A stretch of DNA of 64,000 nt from Hofstenia miamia (GCA_004352715.1 SCFE01000022.1:2208880-2272879); one strand, 5' to 3'. Counted from the first letter of the stretch, positions 35,330 through 46,841 are shown. Notes: generated by a model not told the origin, from the letters alone. Made by a program: numbers and translations.

Positions 35330-35620
35330 CAGACATGTCAACCAGCCCTTAGAATCATTCAATGACGCTCGCTTTAGCTGGATATTCTCTTAAAAGTTTT
35401 GGGTTTTCAAAATTTTTTACATAGCTGTTCCTATTATTTAATAAACATTTTAAAATGGGGGGACTATGAGTAAGGTATATAGATTGACAGAGTAAGAAAA
35501 ATCTGCAAAATCAGATTAACTGGCAGAACTGCAATTTTGCTTGCCTTAAGAAGGCCCGTTTTGGAATCGTTGTATATCTAATGCGCTGCTCAAGCTTGGC
35601 TCGGCTCATTGACAAACGTG
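35330..35620 (-). mobile_element. hAT-type MITE rich in GAGCC, copy 5, diverged
   Basis: Ends CAGACATGTCAACCAG and (reverse complement) CACGTTTGTCAATGAGCCG. Flanks GCCAGGAT and GCCAGCAT match at 7 of 8 positions. More diverged than the other copies and with few GAGCC units left. Confidence 0.75.
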
Positions 35621-35873
35621 GCCAGCATGCATGGCCAGAGTAGTTAAAGAGAGCGCTAAGACGTCTCAATGGGCCACCCATGTCTATTTGCCATGTGAAA
35701 ATAAAGCGATTCTATTGGACGCCATCTAGTGACGAAATATTTTGACAAAGCTAAATTAAGTAACTTAATTTTTTGACCAAATTTTTATTTTTGTTTTCCA
35801 GGATTTGCCAGTACTAAAATCGCCTCGACAAGTGGGTCGGGTCGGGCCAGGAAGTACATAAATTGAATTTGAA

Positions 35874-35915
<42 letters not shown>

Positions 35916-36360
35916 ATTTCAAATGATTTAAGCATTATTTTTTAATTTATTTTCTTAAATTAATGAAGCGATGCGAAAATATTACTATTATGACATTTCA
36001 GGGACAAAATTACTGTATTATTAAAAAACAACAAAAATATAACATTCCATGACTTTGTAACTTCCTATTTAACTGTACCCCAGTTCTGAAAACCATCCTT
36101 AAGCAGACTGTAAAAAAACCAACAGATAAAATTATGACTTTTATGACTTTTGGTTGCACTAATTATTAATGAAGAACAACCGAATTTCTCAATTAATGTC
36201 GACCTCTTGCGAATGAATATAAATAACTACCTATTTAATAGACTACCTCCTGATATGTCAGAAAAACTTGTTTTTTTTGGATGTCAACTTCCATATCATG
36301 AAAAAATATGACTTTTTCATTGAAAATTGCATTTTTAAATCAAGTTTTATCTCAGAATAT

Positions 36361-36430
36361 GTTATCCGATAAAATCCGGTTGTAAAATTGCTGATTTTAC
36401 CGGATACCGGATTCCGGCACATCTCTATCT
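36361..36430. repeat. Possible hAT end with TACCGGATACCGGAT motif
   Basis: Read in reverse it starts CAGATAGAGATGTGCCGGAA, and ACCGGATACCGGAT recurs in the same sense at 34510-34525. Perhaps two ends of one degraded element, but orientation and borders are not clean. Confidence 0.35.
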
Positions 36431-37124
36431 GTAATGTATGACACAGGGCAATTTGATGCACTACTTAAGCTAAGCGAGCTTGAAATGTTAATGAAATTAT
36501 ATTTTGCTAAAATGAAAATAAGTTAACAGAGAAATTTGGTGAATGCTAATAACAACACTAGGAGAAATAAGGTATTAAATTCAAATTATGGCAAGTTACA
36601 AAATTAAAGGTACCTTGTTGCAGCACAGACACAGACTTACTATGGAATGACCCTCAGTTCTGTCCTTTCTTCTGTTAACAGAAGTTGAAAACCGAAATAT
36701 ACCTGGGCCGGGGTTGAACTGAGTCATTGAAAAAGAAGGACTAAAAATGAAGAAATAGAATATTACATAACAGTTGTAGTGAATGCTATATAATTTCATA
36801 AACAATGTTTTGAAATTGTATATTAGTATCATACACTCTTGAAAATTTTCAATTTCAAATTGTAGATTTTAGCAAGTGCCATAGAAATGCGCCGAATTGG
36901 AATTAAGTTAGTTGAGCCGGATTCAGGGACTGAGCCTAAATTTTCTAGTTAAAGTTATTAAGAGCTAAGGAAAGAAATTTCTAAAAAATCACCCTTACAA
37001 AGGAAAGGAAGTGTTTCGTATTGAACCTAGCCACCGTTAGCAGGGCCACAGCATGTGCTCAAAACTCCTTGGACCACGCAGTGTTGACCATTTAAATGAT
37101 AATTTAAACTGCTTAAATTTAATT

Positions 37125-37539
37125 CAGACTTGTCAACGAGCCGAGCTTCTAACCAGCCGAGCCTATCCGAGCCGAGCCGAGCCGAGACGAGCTTGAGCAC
37201 AGTATTTGATATACAACGAGCCCGAAACGAGCCTATTTTAGGCAAAACAAGTTTATAGTTCTGATTGTTAATTTGATTATGGAGATTTTTTCTATTTTTT
37301 GCAGTCAGTATGCCTTGCTATAATCTTATTTAAGAAATGTTTATTAAATAATTGGAAGAGCTATGTAAAAAATTCTTTGAGCACAATATTTTTAAAAAAA
37401 TACCAAGCTAAAACGATCCTCATTCAAAGATTTTATGTGGCGAGCCGAGCCGAACTTAGCAAAATTTAAACGAGCCGAGCTGAGCCGAGCCGAGCCGAGC
37501 CGAGCCGAGTTTGGAAATGTCGGCTCATTGAAAAGTCTG
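37125..37539 (+). mobile_element. hAT-type MITE rich in GAGCC, copy 6
   Basis: Starts CAGACTTGTCAACGAGCCGA, ends GGCTCATTGAAAAGTCTG, with a perfect 8-bp duplication ATTTAATT on both sides (37117-37124, 37540-37547). GAGCC units are the most regular here (GCCGAGCCGAGCCGAGCC near the right end). Confidence 0.9.
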
Positions 37540-37547
37540 ATTTAATT

Positions 37548-40087
37548 AATCGATAGTTTAAACTGTATTCAAGCTATGCCATTGCAAAAGTAGTTAAATT
37601 CAAATCCATTAATCTTTCGTCTGCTTAGGTTTCAACAAAAACAGATTTCAGATAGAATCCACTGAAATCCTATTTCTATTAGATAAGATTGAAGCCTTTA
37701 GCAACCTTCTGAACAAATATCGTGCACGTGCATCTACACTATTCTGAGCGGAAGTTGTGTACTTTCAGCAAATAGTTCAAAAGCCATTTTTCTAGGAAAT
37801 TTTCCAGTTGAGGCCAGTTTTCTATTCATTGCAGACGAAGATTTGTGTTCGCTTGATACATTTACAACACCTGAACATCTAATAGATTGCTTTAAATTAC
37901 TACAGTAAGAATATTCACCTTTATTTTGCAAAATATTTGATTTATTCATATTTACATAACTTACAATAAAATTTTGCTTTTTTCTCATATTGCTCATCAC
38001 ATAAAAATTGATTAAAGGTGTCAATATGCTATTTATTGCTTGCTTACTACATTGTAGATGCCCTCAATTTGCCTTTAAATAAAGCCTGTAAAATATAGGA
38101 AGTTTAAATGAAATCGTTTAATTGACTGCTGCATTTAAGCAAACGGCTAATTTAAAAAATGTTTAAAACCGTTTAATACAATTCATTTAAATGGTAAACA
38201 CTGGGACAACGGAGCACATAAGTGCCTTAAGCATGGCCGCATAGGTGTAAGGAAAAATAATTTACTTTTCAGTAATTTATAACATAAACATTCATTATAT
38301 CGTTTTCGTTGGTTAGATTGAAATGAAATAAAAAATATATTACTTAAGAGAAGAAATACAAAATAAAAAACCTCGAGTAGAATAGTTGCGTTTAGTTAAT
38401 ATGAACTTATCTGTTTTGCTTAGTCTGTCAAAAAGCGCAGACGATTCAATCCCCCCCAATAATGTTTTTTCAAATAGAATTGTTCCCCTCCTCAGAAAAA
38501 TATCTGGGTGCGCCCTAAAAAATGAATTTCATGATTATAAATTTTTCAATTTTTTACGAAAAATTTTTTGATTTATCCAGTCAAAATTTAATTTGGAAAC
38601 CTGACGGGGAGGGGGGACTTTCCACCATGTCCCCCTGGGTACGCCACTGGCTCCTGTATATGCCTCTGATATTATATTCATTGACTACAATGGTCAAGTT
38701 ACAAGTGATTGAGTAATCAGCACTTTTGTAATAAACAATTATTATTAACACAAAATATTTTGAGTTCTTATCAGTTTTTATTCATTATACTTGAAGTGCT
38801 TTAAGTATATCTATGTTATACTTCAACATTAAAATGGTCAATAATGAATACCAATCAAAATTGGATCATGGTACTGGGTGTGATTTTATAGAACTGATAC
38901 ACTAAACTACAATTATTACATGATAGACATCTTCACACATATGTACTAGTTCATAGTAAACAACATTAACAACAATAAACATCATATAACTTTTTATAAT
39001 GAAGAATTTCTTTATGTATTTTATTCCAATGCATGACCTGCTTAAAAACTTTGTATTCCTAGAAAATGGCACTTTCAAATTATATGAATTAGTGATATTT
39101 TTGTAATATTATATAAAATTGACATTTTAATAAATTTTGTTAAGCGAACTGAACTCCAGGCAAAATGATATCCCAAAAAATTATCAAAAACGTTTTATCA
39201 CGATAGAATATGATTGCTTCAAAAACGAAGCAAGATTTTATTACTTTATTGAACTTGGACTAACAGCTGTTGAAGTAGAGAAAATTTCTGGTTTAGATAA
39301 TGCACTTGTGTTGTGGACCATGTGAGCAATTTATCTTCCATAGTTAATATATGCACACCGTAATCAATGTACGTACGCATTTTTTTCTAAAGTTAATATA
39401 TTTTCCTGTAGCATAATATTTTTTATTGGAAAGCATTATATTATAAACATATATTTATAACTTATGTGGAGAAAATGTATTTTTGATGAATTGACACGCT
39501 GTCATTCTCACATAACGTACAATTTGAAAAGAAACTAACTTCTGTTTCATTGCATTAAAAATACAATTCTGAAGAATTCAAATCCAAGTTTAATGATGGA
39601 TTTTTGATCAAAACTTAAAGCAAAGTCAACATTTAAAAATATAAGTTGTTAACTCAATTTTGCCCTAAATAATATCGTGCAACGCATTTCTAAAATCTAT
39701 TTTGTCTATATTTTCAAAAAATGTTTTTGGGCCTTTGCCACGCTTTTGGTCACCTACTTGATCACTACTAGATGACCTCACTCGTGAGCAAATCCCGCGT
39801 GCGCCCATGGATGCAACAAAATTTAAATTGTGTCCAGACTTCGTAAAATTTTAGTTTTAATTGTCCTGAATGCATATCAAACCCCTTTAGGTGATAATGC
39901 TGGTTACGAACTTGATGTAATGGAATTTATTACTAACTAGGAAGGTATTCCAACAATGTTCAAGAAATCGAAATAGAGATTGTGACTCTGTTCATTTGAG
40001 GAAATTGATTAAAATTCCATTTCACATTTCTAAGATAAACCAACTCAATTTCTCCAAAAAAATGAATTGAATACTTTGATGCAATTT

Positions 40088-40122
<35 letters not shown>

Positions 40123-40354
40123 GAGAATCGCTTTGTACTATGACAGAGTGTACAAAGCGATTCTTAATGTCAATTTTCCATGGTGCATAGCGATTCTGTC
40201 CATTTATCTTCATTTAATTTGTTGGATGATTAAATAAATATACTTTTATTTTATTTTAAATGGTTCCTAACAACATACCAAATTTTATTATTAAAAAAAC
40301 TTTTTTAATTTTTTTTGTGTGCATAGCAATTCCATTTAAACTTATATATATAAG
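37548..40354. other. AT-rich DNA; one probable hAT MITE end, otherwise unassigned
   Basis: 38575-38652 ends GTACGCCACTG after runs of G and C, typical of hAT MITE ends (CAGTGGCGTACCCAGGGGG in reverse). Frames at 37734-38024 (-) and 39137-39325 (+) are open but match nothing I recognise. Confidence 0.4.
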
Positions 40355-40959
40355 CTTGATGCATATGTCTTTTCGTTTTTTTATTTAAATTTCTAAGCCT
40401 ACAATAGTATCTTATTTTAACCTGAAGTGTATTGTAGCGCTCTAGATTAGCTGAAGGATGCACTGCTTGCAAATAGGCGACGAACAGCGGGTGCCGGTTT
40501 CCAAAATTTTCATTTCTTGCATGATAATGCTAGACCACACTCTGCACGAATCACCCAAGAAAAATTGCAAGAACTGCAGTTTACTGTCTTACGACACCCG
40601 CCATACTCACCTGATTTATCCCCATGTGATTATTACCTCTTCAGTCCCATGAAAGCTGCTCTTAAAGGAGCCAACTACAAATCCTCAGAGGATGTGATAA
40701 CTGTCATCAAGAACTGGTTCAAGTCTAAAAACGAAGAATTTTTTCGTCAGGGAATTCACGCTTTGCCAGATAGATGGAGAAAATGCATTGCATCCGGTGG
40801 TAATTATTTTCAACGTGGTGAAGATGATGACAACTCATGAAGCAAAGAACATAGTTTTGGTTTCATGTTCTTGTTAATACATTTGTTCAATTATTATTCT
40901 TTGCAATGCATTATTGACTGCTTTAATTAAATTTAAAAAACGAAAAGACTTATGCACCA
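40355..40959 (+). mobile_element. Internally deleted mariner element, copy 1
   Basis: The left end TTGATGCATATGTCTTTTCG and the right end (reverse complement TTGGTGCATAAGTCTTTTCG) are terminal inverted repeats. The ~600-bp element keeps only the last third of the transposase (40500-40840), so it is an internally deleted mariner. Confidence 0.85.
40502..40840 (+). pseudogene. Mariner transposase, C-terminal catalytic part
   Basis: The plus frame contains FLHDNARPHSA and HPPYSPDLSPCDYYLF. Counting from the Asp of HDN to the Asp of CDY gives 34 residues between them, the DD34D spacing of mariner transposases. The first catalytic Asp and the DNA-binding domain are missing. The C-terminus (LPDRWRKCIASGGNYF) is typical. 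No start codon belongs to it. Confidence 0.9.
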
Positions 40960-41004
40960 AGTATATATATATATATATATATANNNNNNNNNNNNNNNNN
41001 NNNN
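40960..41004. other. (AT)n run and 21-N gap
   Basis: About 21 bp of AT repeats followed by Ns 40984-41004. Assembly break in a microsatellite. Confidence 0.95.
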
Positions 41005-41291
41005 TCCTAAATCCTCAGAGGATGTGATAACTGTCATCAAGAACTGGTTCAAGTCTAAAAACGAAGAATTTTTTCGTCAGGGAATTCACGCTTTGCCAGA
41101 TAGATGGAGAAAATGCATTGCATCCGGTGGTAATTATTTTCAACGTGGTGAAGATGATGACAACTCATGAAGCAAAGAACATAGTTTTGGTTTCATGTTC
41201 TTGTTAATACATTTGTTCAATTATTATTCTTTACAATGCATTATTGACTGCTTTAATTAAGTTTAAAAAACGAAAAGACTTATGCACCAAC
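41005..41291 (+). mobile_element. Mariner 3' part, copy 2
   Basis: Near-identical to 40681-40957, including the transposase tail (41011-41170) and right terminal repeat, but with different right flank (CCCTATATAAAAATC). Either a second insertion or a contig end of the same locus. Confidence 0.85.
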
Positions 41292-41960
41292 CCTATATAA
41301 AAATCATTTTTAAAAAACCAGTGTCGTGGTTCATATGTCTACTTCATGCCATGAGTTAACATTCACGGAAGTTTTCAGTAATATGATTGACTGGTCAGCT
41401 ATGAAGATTACTTTACTACCTATCCTGGGGATGTGACTGATTATTACATACAGTAGGTCACCTATTGTCAGTAGCTGTGCCAAGCAATCGATGTCACAGT
41501 TAGGGAGTTGAGCGTGCCATCAAAAACGCTACATTGATGTTAGGAAAAGCTTACAGATATTCAAGATGACATGGCGTGATGTTTTCTGCGCAAAAATCAC
41601 ACAAACTCAATCAAAACCAGAAAGAAAAATTGATTTTATGCAAAAAGGAAGTGAACTTAAATAATTAATATTTTATACAAGTATGTGTTGTTGTATACAT
41701 TCATTACGTAATGGAATATGAGTTTTACTATTATGTAATATTAAGTGAACTTTTCCATTAAAAGTTGGGACCCTAAAAGTAAACCAAAACGGCTAAAACT
41801 TTACATGTATGCTATTTATAGACAATAACAACCCTTAGGACCCATAACAAAGCTCAGATTTGTTTTTTCGTTTTCACTCATCTATATGTTATAAAAGTGT
41901 GCATAAAAGAAACTTTTTTTATTTTAAGCAGCCATGCACACATCAGAGTAGGAGGATAAG
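41292..41960. other. Unassigned DNA
   Basis: No exon, repeat end or RNA gene recognised. Confidence 0.4.
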
Positions 41961-42102
41961 ACAGCTTTCTGTGAGAAAAATATTATTGTAATTGGTGATT
42001 TTAATCTCCCTCACATTTCCTGGATTGATAGTTACTCTTCCTTAGAGTACGAAAATGAAATTCTCTATGCAAGTGGGCTTTATGCAGATTATCGATTTTG
42101 CT
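41961..42102 (+). pseudogene. LINE endonuclease fragment, cut by gap
   Basis: The plus frame KNIIVIGDFNLPHISWIDSY carries the GDFN.P.I.W motif of LINE apurinic-type endonucleases. It is cut by the gap at 42103. Confidence 0.8.
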
Positions 42103-43102
42103 NNNNNNNNNNNNNNNNNNNNNNNNNNNNNNNNNNNNNNNNNNNNNNNNNNNNNNNNNNNNNNNNNNNNNNNNNNNNNNNNNNNNNNNNNNNNNNNNNN
42201 NNNNNNNNNNNNNNNNNNNNNNNNNNNNNNNNNNNNNNNNNNNNNNNNNNNNNNNNNNNNNNNNNNNNNNNNNNNNNNNNNNNNNNNNNNNNNNNNNNNN
42301 NNNNNNNNNNNNNNNNNNNNNNNNNNNNNNNNNNNNNNNNNNNNNNNNNNNNNNNNNNNNNNNNNNNNNNNNNNNNNNNNNNNNNNNNNNNNNNNNNNNN
42401 NNNNNNNNNNNNNNNNNNNNNNNNNNNNNNNNNNNNNNNNNNNNNNNNNNNNNNNNNNNNNNNNNNNNNNNNNNNNNNNNNNNNNNNNNNNNNNNNNNNN
42501 NNNNNNNNNNNNNNNNNNNNNNNNNNNNNNNNNNNNNNNNNNNNNNNNNNNNNNNNNNNNNNNNNNNNNNNNNNNNNNNNNNNNNNNNNNNNNNNNNNNN
42601 NNNNNNNNNNNNNNNNNNNNNNNNNNNNNNNNNNNNNNNNNNNNNNNNNNNNNNNNNNNNNNNNNNNNNNNNNNNNNNNNNNNNNNNNNNNNNNNNNNNN
42701 NNNNNNNNNNNNNNNNNNNNNNNNNNNNNNNNNNNNNNNNNNNNNNNNNNNNNNNNNNNNNNNNNNNNNNNNNNNNNNNNNNNNNNNNNNNNNNNNNNNN
42801 NNNNNNNNNNNNNNNNNNNNNNNNNNNNNNNNNNNNNNNNNNNNNNNNNNNNNNNNNNNNNNNNNNNNNNNNNNNNNNNNNNNNNNNNNNNNNNNNNNNN
42901 NNNNNNNNNNNNNNNNNNNNNNNNNNNNNNNNNNNNNNNNNNNNNNNNNNNNNNNNNNNNNNNNNNNNNNNNNNNNNNNNNNNNNNNNNNNNNNNNNNNN
43001 NNNNNNNNNNNNNNNNNNNNNNNNNNNNNNNNNNNNNNNNNNNNNNNNNNNNNNNNNNNNNNNNNNNNNNNNNNNNNNNNNNNNNNNNNNNNNNNNNNNN
43101 NN
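42103..43102. other. Assembly gap, 1000 Ns
   Basis: Round-number gap. It separates the LINE endonuclease from one arm of a large inverted repeat. Confidence 1.
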
Positions 43103-43150
43103 ACATATATTAGACCGGTTTCGACAGATAGTCTGTCTTCGTCAGTAAAA
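43103..43150 (-). ncRNA. Hammerhead-ribozyme-like motif, left arm
   Basis: Mirror copy of the right-arm motif on the minus strand (CTGACGA... GAAACCGGTC, 43144 down to 43111). Same stem II and the same additional A. Confidence 0.45.
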
Positions 43151-43658
43151 TGGTGGTAGTATTTTAAAAAGTTAAGTTTAATGTTAAGAGGCATCATATT
43201 AGAATAGTTTAGAGGTGTTAAGTTCTTTCTGTCTATTTAATAGTTTGATTTTATCTGTTGTTGCATTGATCGTTTTGTTTTCATTATAATTTCAAAGTTT
43301 TCTATTTTCTTTGGATGTTGATGACAGAATATTTGTGATCTTAGGTGGCCTCTCATATGTTCTTTGATTGAAGAAATGAAAACAAAGATCAAAAACGATA
43401 ATGAAGAAATACAGTCAACATCAAAAGAAAAAAGAAAACTTTAAAATTTTAATGAAAACGAAATTTACAAAAATAGGAGAAGCAATTACCATCAATGCAA
43501 CAACAGATAAAAGCAAACTATTAAATAGACAGAAAGAACTTAACACCTCTAAACTATTCTAATATGATGCCTCTTAACATTAAACTTAACTTTTTAAAAT
43601 ACTACCACCATTTTACTGACGAAGACAGACTATCTGTCGAAACCGGTCTAATATATGT
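43103..43658. repeat. Large inverted repeat from a probable Penelope-like element
   Basis: The left arm 43103-43330 is the reverse complement of the right arm ~43409-43658, apart from a ~29-bp stretch present only on the right. The spacer is ~80 bp. On the minus strand the left arm and spacer encode SSIKEHMRGHLRSQIFCHQH followed by a charged tail, which resembles the C-terminus of reverse-transcribing Penelope-type elements, though this is weak. Each arm ends outward with a hammerhead-like motif. The layout is a tail-to-tail pair of 3' ends. Confidence 0.65.
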
Positions 43659-43660
43659 CA
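43611..43660 (+). ncRNA. Hammerhead-ribozyme-like motif, right arm
   Basis: CTGACGA (43616-43622), a 5-bp stem GACAG/CTGTC with loop ACTAT, then GAAAC and CGGTC with ACC/GGT self-complementarity. This follows the order CUGANGA - stem II - GAAA - stem III - UC of type I hammerheads with minimal stem III, as known in Penelope-like elements and retrozymes. One additional A precedes stem II, and stem I pairing is weak, so activity is uncertain. Confidence 0.45.
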
Positions 43661-43731
43661 TTAAAATTTAGTTTTAAATTCAAATATGAAAAGTCTCAAA
43701 AGAATTAGTTTCATATATATATATATATATA

Positions 43732-44653
43732 NNNNNNNNNNNNNNNNNNNNNNNNNNNNNNNNNNNNNNNNNNNNNNNNNNNNNNNNNNNNNNNNNNNNN
43801 NNNNNNNNNNNNNNNNNNNNNNNNNNNNNNNNNNNNNNNNNNNNNNNNNNNNNNNNNNNNNNNNNNNNNNNNNNNNNNNNNNNNNNNNNNNNNNNNNNNN
43901 NNNNNNNNNNNNNNNNNNNNNNNNNNNNNNNNNNNNNNNNNNNNNNNNNNNNNNNNNNNNNNNNNNNNNNNNNNNNNNNNNNNNNNNNNNNNNNNNNNNN
44001 NNNNNNNNNNNNNNNNNNNNNNNNNNNNNNNNNNNNNNNNNNNNNNNNNNNNNNNNNNNNNNNNNNNNNNNNNNNNNNNNNNNNNNNNNNNNNNNNNNNN
44101 NNNNNNNNNNNNNNNNNNNNNNNNNNNNNNNNNNNNNNNNNNNNNNNNNNNNNNNNNNNNNNNNNNNNNNNNNNNNNNNNNNNNNNNNNNNNNNNNNNNN
44201 NNNNNNNNNNNNNNNNNNNNNNNNNNNNNNNNNNNNNNNNNNNNNNNNNNNNNNNNNNNNNNNNNNNNNNNNNNNNNNNNNNNNNNNNNNNNNNNNNNNN
44301 NNNNNNNNNNNNNNNNNNNNNNNNNNNNNNNNNNNNNNNNNNNNNNNNNNNNNNNNNNNNNNNNNNNNNNNNNNNNNNNNNNNNNNNNNNNNNNNNNNNN
44401 NNNNNNNNNNNNNNNNNNNNNNNNNNNNNNNNNNNNNNNNNNNNNNNNNNNNNNNNNNNNNNNNNNNNNNNNNNNNNNNNNNNNNNNNNNNNNNNNNNNN
44501 NNNNNNNNNNNNNNNNNNNNNNNNNNNNNNNNNNNNNNNNNNNNNNNNNNNNNNNNNNNNNNNNNNNNNNNNNNNNNNNNNNNNNNNNNNNNNNNNNNNN
44601 NNNNNNNNNNNNNNNNNNNNNNNNNNNNNNNNNNNNNNNNNNNNNNNNNNNNN
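43732..44653. other. Assembly gap in an (AT)n run
   Basis: 922 Ns with AT repeats on both borders (43713-43731 and 44654-44667). Confidence 1.
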
Positions 44654-44730
44654 ATATATATATATATTGCTTTTTACTGGATTATATTTGGAAGTAAACT
44701 TTCATTTAATGCTATTATTTATTAGCTTAG

Positions 44731-45060
44731 CAGTGGCCTCACTGAAGGAATGCGGGTGACGCAAACAAATTGGAGGCTCTAAATTTGGAATTTGGAGCCT
44801 TTTAGAGCCTCAACGTATCAGAATAACTGAGTAATTATATAAATATTACAAAAAATTGAGGCCCGAATTTTGAAAAAATATTTTTAACAAACAATTTTAG
44901 ACAATTTTGGAAGGCCAATAGTTATGCAGGCACCAAATATTTAGCGAAAAGAATCTAGTGTACAACAAAGCAGTTACTGAAAATTTAACATACATAAAAT
45001 TAGGGGTGAGGTCCGTATTGACATTTCACACAGGGCCTCAAATTTAGAGTGACACCACTG
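44731..45060. mobile_element. hAT-type MITE, CAGTGG ends
   Basis: Starts CAGTGGCCTCACTGAAGG, ends GAGTGACACCACTG (reverse complement CAGTGGTGTCACTC). Flanks TAGCTTAG and AAGCCTAG agree at 6 of 8 positions. Non-coding, immediately downstream of the channel gene's 3' end. Confidence 0.6.
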
Positions 45061-45245
45061 AAGCCTAGTAATGTTTGATATTAATAAATTAATATACATA
45101 TTTGTTTTTTTCTCAAAAAATACTTCGACAATTTATTAATCAAAGAAGAACCAGTTTATAGAACGCATTAAGTATGCATGCAAAAATGGATTAATATCAA
45201 AACTCTTAATATTTATCAAGCAACTGTATGTGGAGAATGAAGCAT

Positions 45246-46841
45246 TCATCCTTCGTTTTCCTTTTCTTTGCGTCGCCATTTCCATAAGTATTTTCCTAGA
45301 AAAATGAATACGCTGAAAAATTCAAAAATTGTAGCAATGCTTATGCCAAGAAACAACCCGGCATTTCCGCCAGTACTGCTTATAAGTCCCCAAAGGGACA
45401 TTTTCTGAGACATGGTAATTTCTGTCATCATTTGATTTTCTAAATAGAGATGCACGTAAACCAACTGATGCTTCAAGAAGTCAAAAGCATTTTCAATATA
45501 AAGGCTTTGACGATGCTGTGGCATACTGCTTATGTTTGCAGGAATCAATTCCAAAATTTTTCTTTGAAAATTTCTAAAAAATTGTTTGTCTTCATACGTC
45601 ATTACATTTGCAATAATAAATGGCAGAAATTCATTTGTTGGAAAACCAGAATAACTTATCTTATTATCATAGCCAATTTGCAAGCAAGCAACAATACACT
45701 TGGATTGGCAATTGCGTACTGCGTTGCCTTCATGTGTAGATGTATTTGAGCTACGTACGTTAATCAGACATTCATAAGTATATGATTTATTAAGATTGGG
45801 GCATTCTCTCTGATCGAAGTATATTACAGATGGACATTTGCAATATTGAATGCTTACCTTATGTTCGCAGTGTTTTATACACCATTCATAGGAGTATGCA
45901 ATACTTGATGACTTGCCATTCTTATCTAGAAACGGCAGAAGACTGTCGTTTTGAAATGATAGATTTCTGTAGATACGAATTGGATTTTCGTGACACTGAT
46001 GTTTTGGATTCTGGATTAATTTGCTCTTTAAGAGCGAGAGGGACACTATCATTTTCCTATTTGTGGGACTTTCAATGCCTACGATATCTGGGTTTAATGG
46101 AAACCCGGGATACATTGAGGTGATTCTGATCCCAGACAGAGATTTTAAAATGGAAAGAGAGTTTGTACTATCAACGTAAAACAGTATTTTTACTCCATTT
46201 TCACTGCCATGTATGTTACTTTTCAAATGTTTTTGGATTTCTTTCATCATGTAACACATTCCGTACCTTTCTGTTGGTATTGGATGAATCCACTCCTCTT
46301 TACATACCTCACCGTTTATAGTACATCGAAAAATAAAGAGTTCCCGTGGCATTTGAACTTTTCCATAATCTTTATATGAAAATGGTAGCAATGCCCTAAT
46401 TCCTACTCCCTCTATCAATTTGAATATATCGGGATTGTTTTCGATAAATTCAATTGTCTTTGCAGAAAGATTCATTGCTTTACTGCCATTGTAAACTCTA
46501 ATATCTAATACGAGATCTTCTATCTCTTCTCTAATAGCCTCATACTTCCATGCCAATGGGTCTCCATTCATTTGAAGTCGCTTTAAATTGCACATCACAA
46601 GATTAGGCAATTGGCTGATGCTATCGTTATGCATCATTCTCACACTTGTGGATAACTCATACTGGAGAAATTCTAATATGGTGTTACAGCCAGAACAAAT
46701 GAATCCAAATGAACATCCAATGGTGATTAAGGACCACAACACACGACTGAACGTATTTGTTGAACGAATTGTTCTTTGATATGCAGTGCATGACACATCA
46801 CTGATTTTGGCTTTTATCAATTTTTCAGTCGATTCTTTCAT
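45246..46841 (-). CDS. DEG/ENaC-family sodium channel subunit, intronless
   Basis: 531 residues from ATG to TGA without an intron. Topology is that of amiloride-sensitive sodium channels: short N-terminus, first membrane helix around residues 34-53 (VLWSLITIGCSFGFICSG), a large Cys-rich extracellular domain (e.g. YEWCIKHCEHKVSIQYCKC and CQSKCIVACLQIGY), and the second helix with the family signature LISSTGGNAGLFLGISIATI followed by EFF, where the G-x-S selectivity-filter triplet reads GIS. The basic C-terminus (WKWRRKEKENEG) is cytoplasmic. Such trimeric channels open to protons, peptides or force; the ligand cannot be told from sequence. The reading frame is intact and probably functional. 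Lack of introns suggests a retrocopy or a lineage of intronless channels. Confidence 0.9.
   Translation of the reverse strand: MKESTEKLIKAKISDVSCTAYQRTIRSTNTFSRVLWSLITIGCSFGFICSGCNTILEFLQYELSTSVRMMHNDSISQLPNLVMCNLKRLQMNGDPLAWKYEAIREEIEDLVLDIRVYNGSKAMNLSAKTIEFIENNPDIFKLIEGVGIRALLPFSYKDYGKVQMPRELFIFRCTINGEVCKEEWIHPIPTERYGMCYMMKEIQKHLKSNIHGSENGVKILFYVDSTNSLSILKSLSGIRITSMYPGFPLNPDIVGIESPTNRKMIVSLSLLKSKLIQNPKHQCHENPIRIYRNLSFQNDSLLPFLDKNGKSSSIAYSYEWCIKHCEHKVSIQYCKCPSVIYFDQRECPNLNKSYTYECLINVRSSNTSTHEGNAVRNCQSKCIVACLQIGYDNKISYSGFPTNEFLPFIIANVMTYEDKQFFRNFQRKILELIPANISSMPQHRQSLYIENAFDFLKHQLVYVHLYLENQMMTEITMSQKMSLWGLISSTGGNAGLFLGISIATIFEFFSVFIFLGKYLWKWRRKEKENEG

Noticed and set aside
34476-36425. A single 1.9-kb hAT element with ACCGGATACCGGAT ends
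   Set aside because: The motif is in the same sense at both sites and no 8-bp duplication fits, so two unrelated fragments are equally likely.
45450-46123. Plus-strand open frames of 97-99 codons
   Set aside because: They are antisense shadows of the DEG/ENaC gene.
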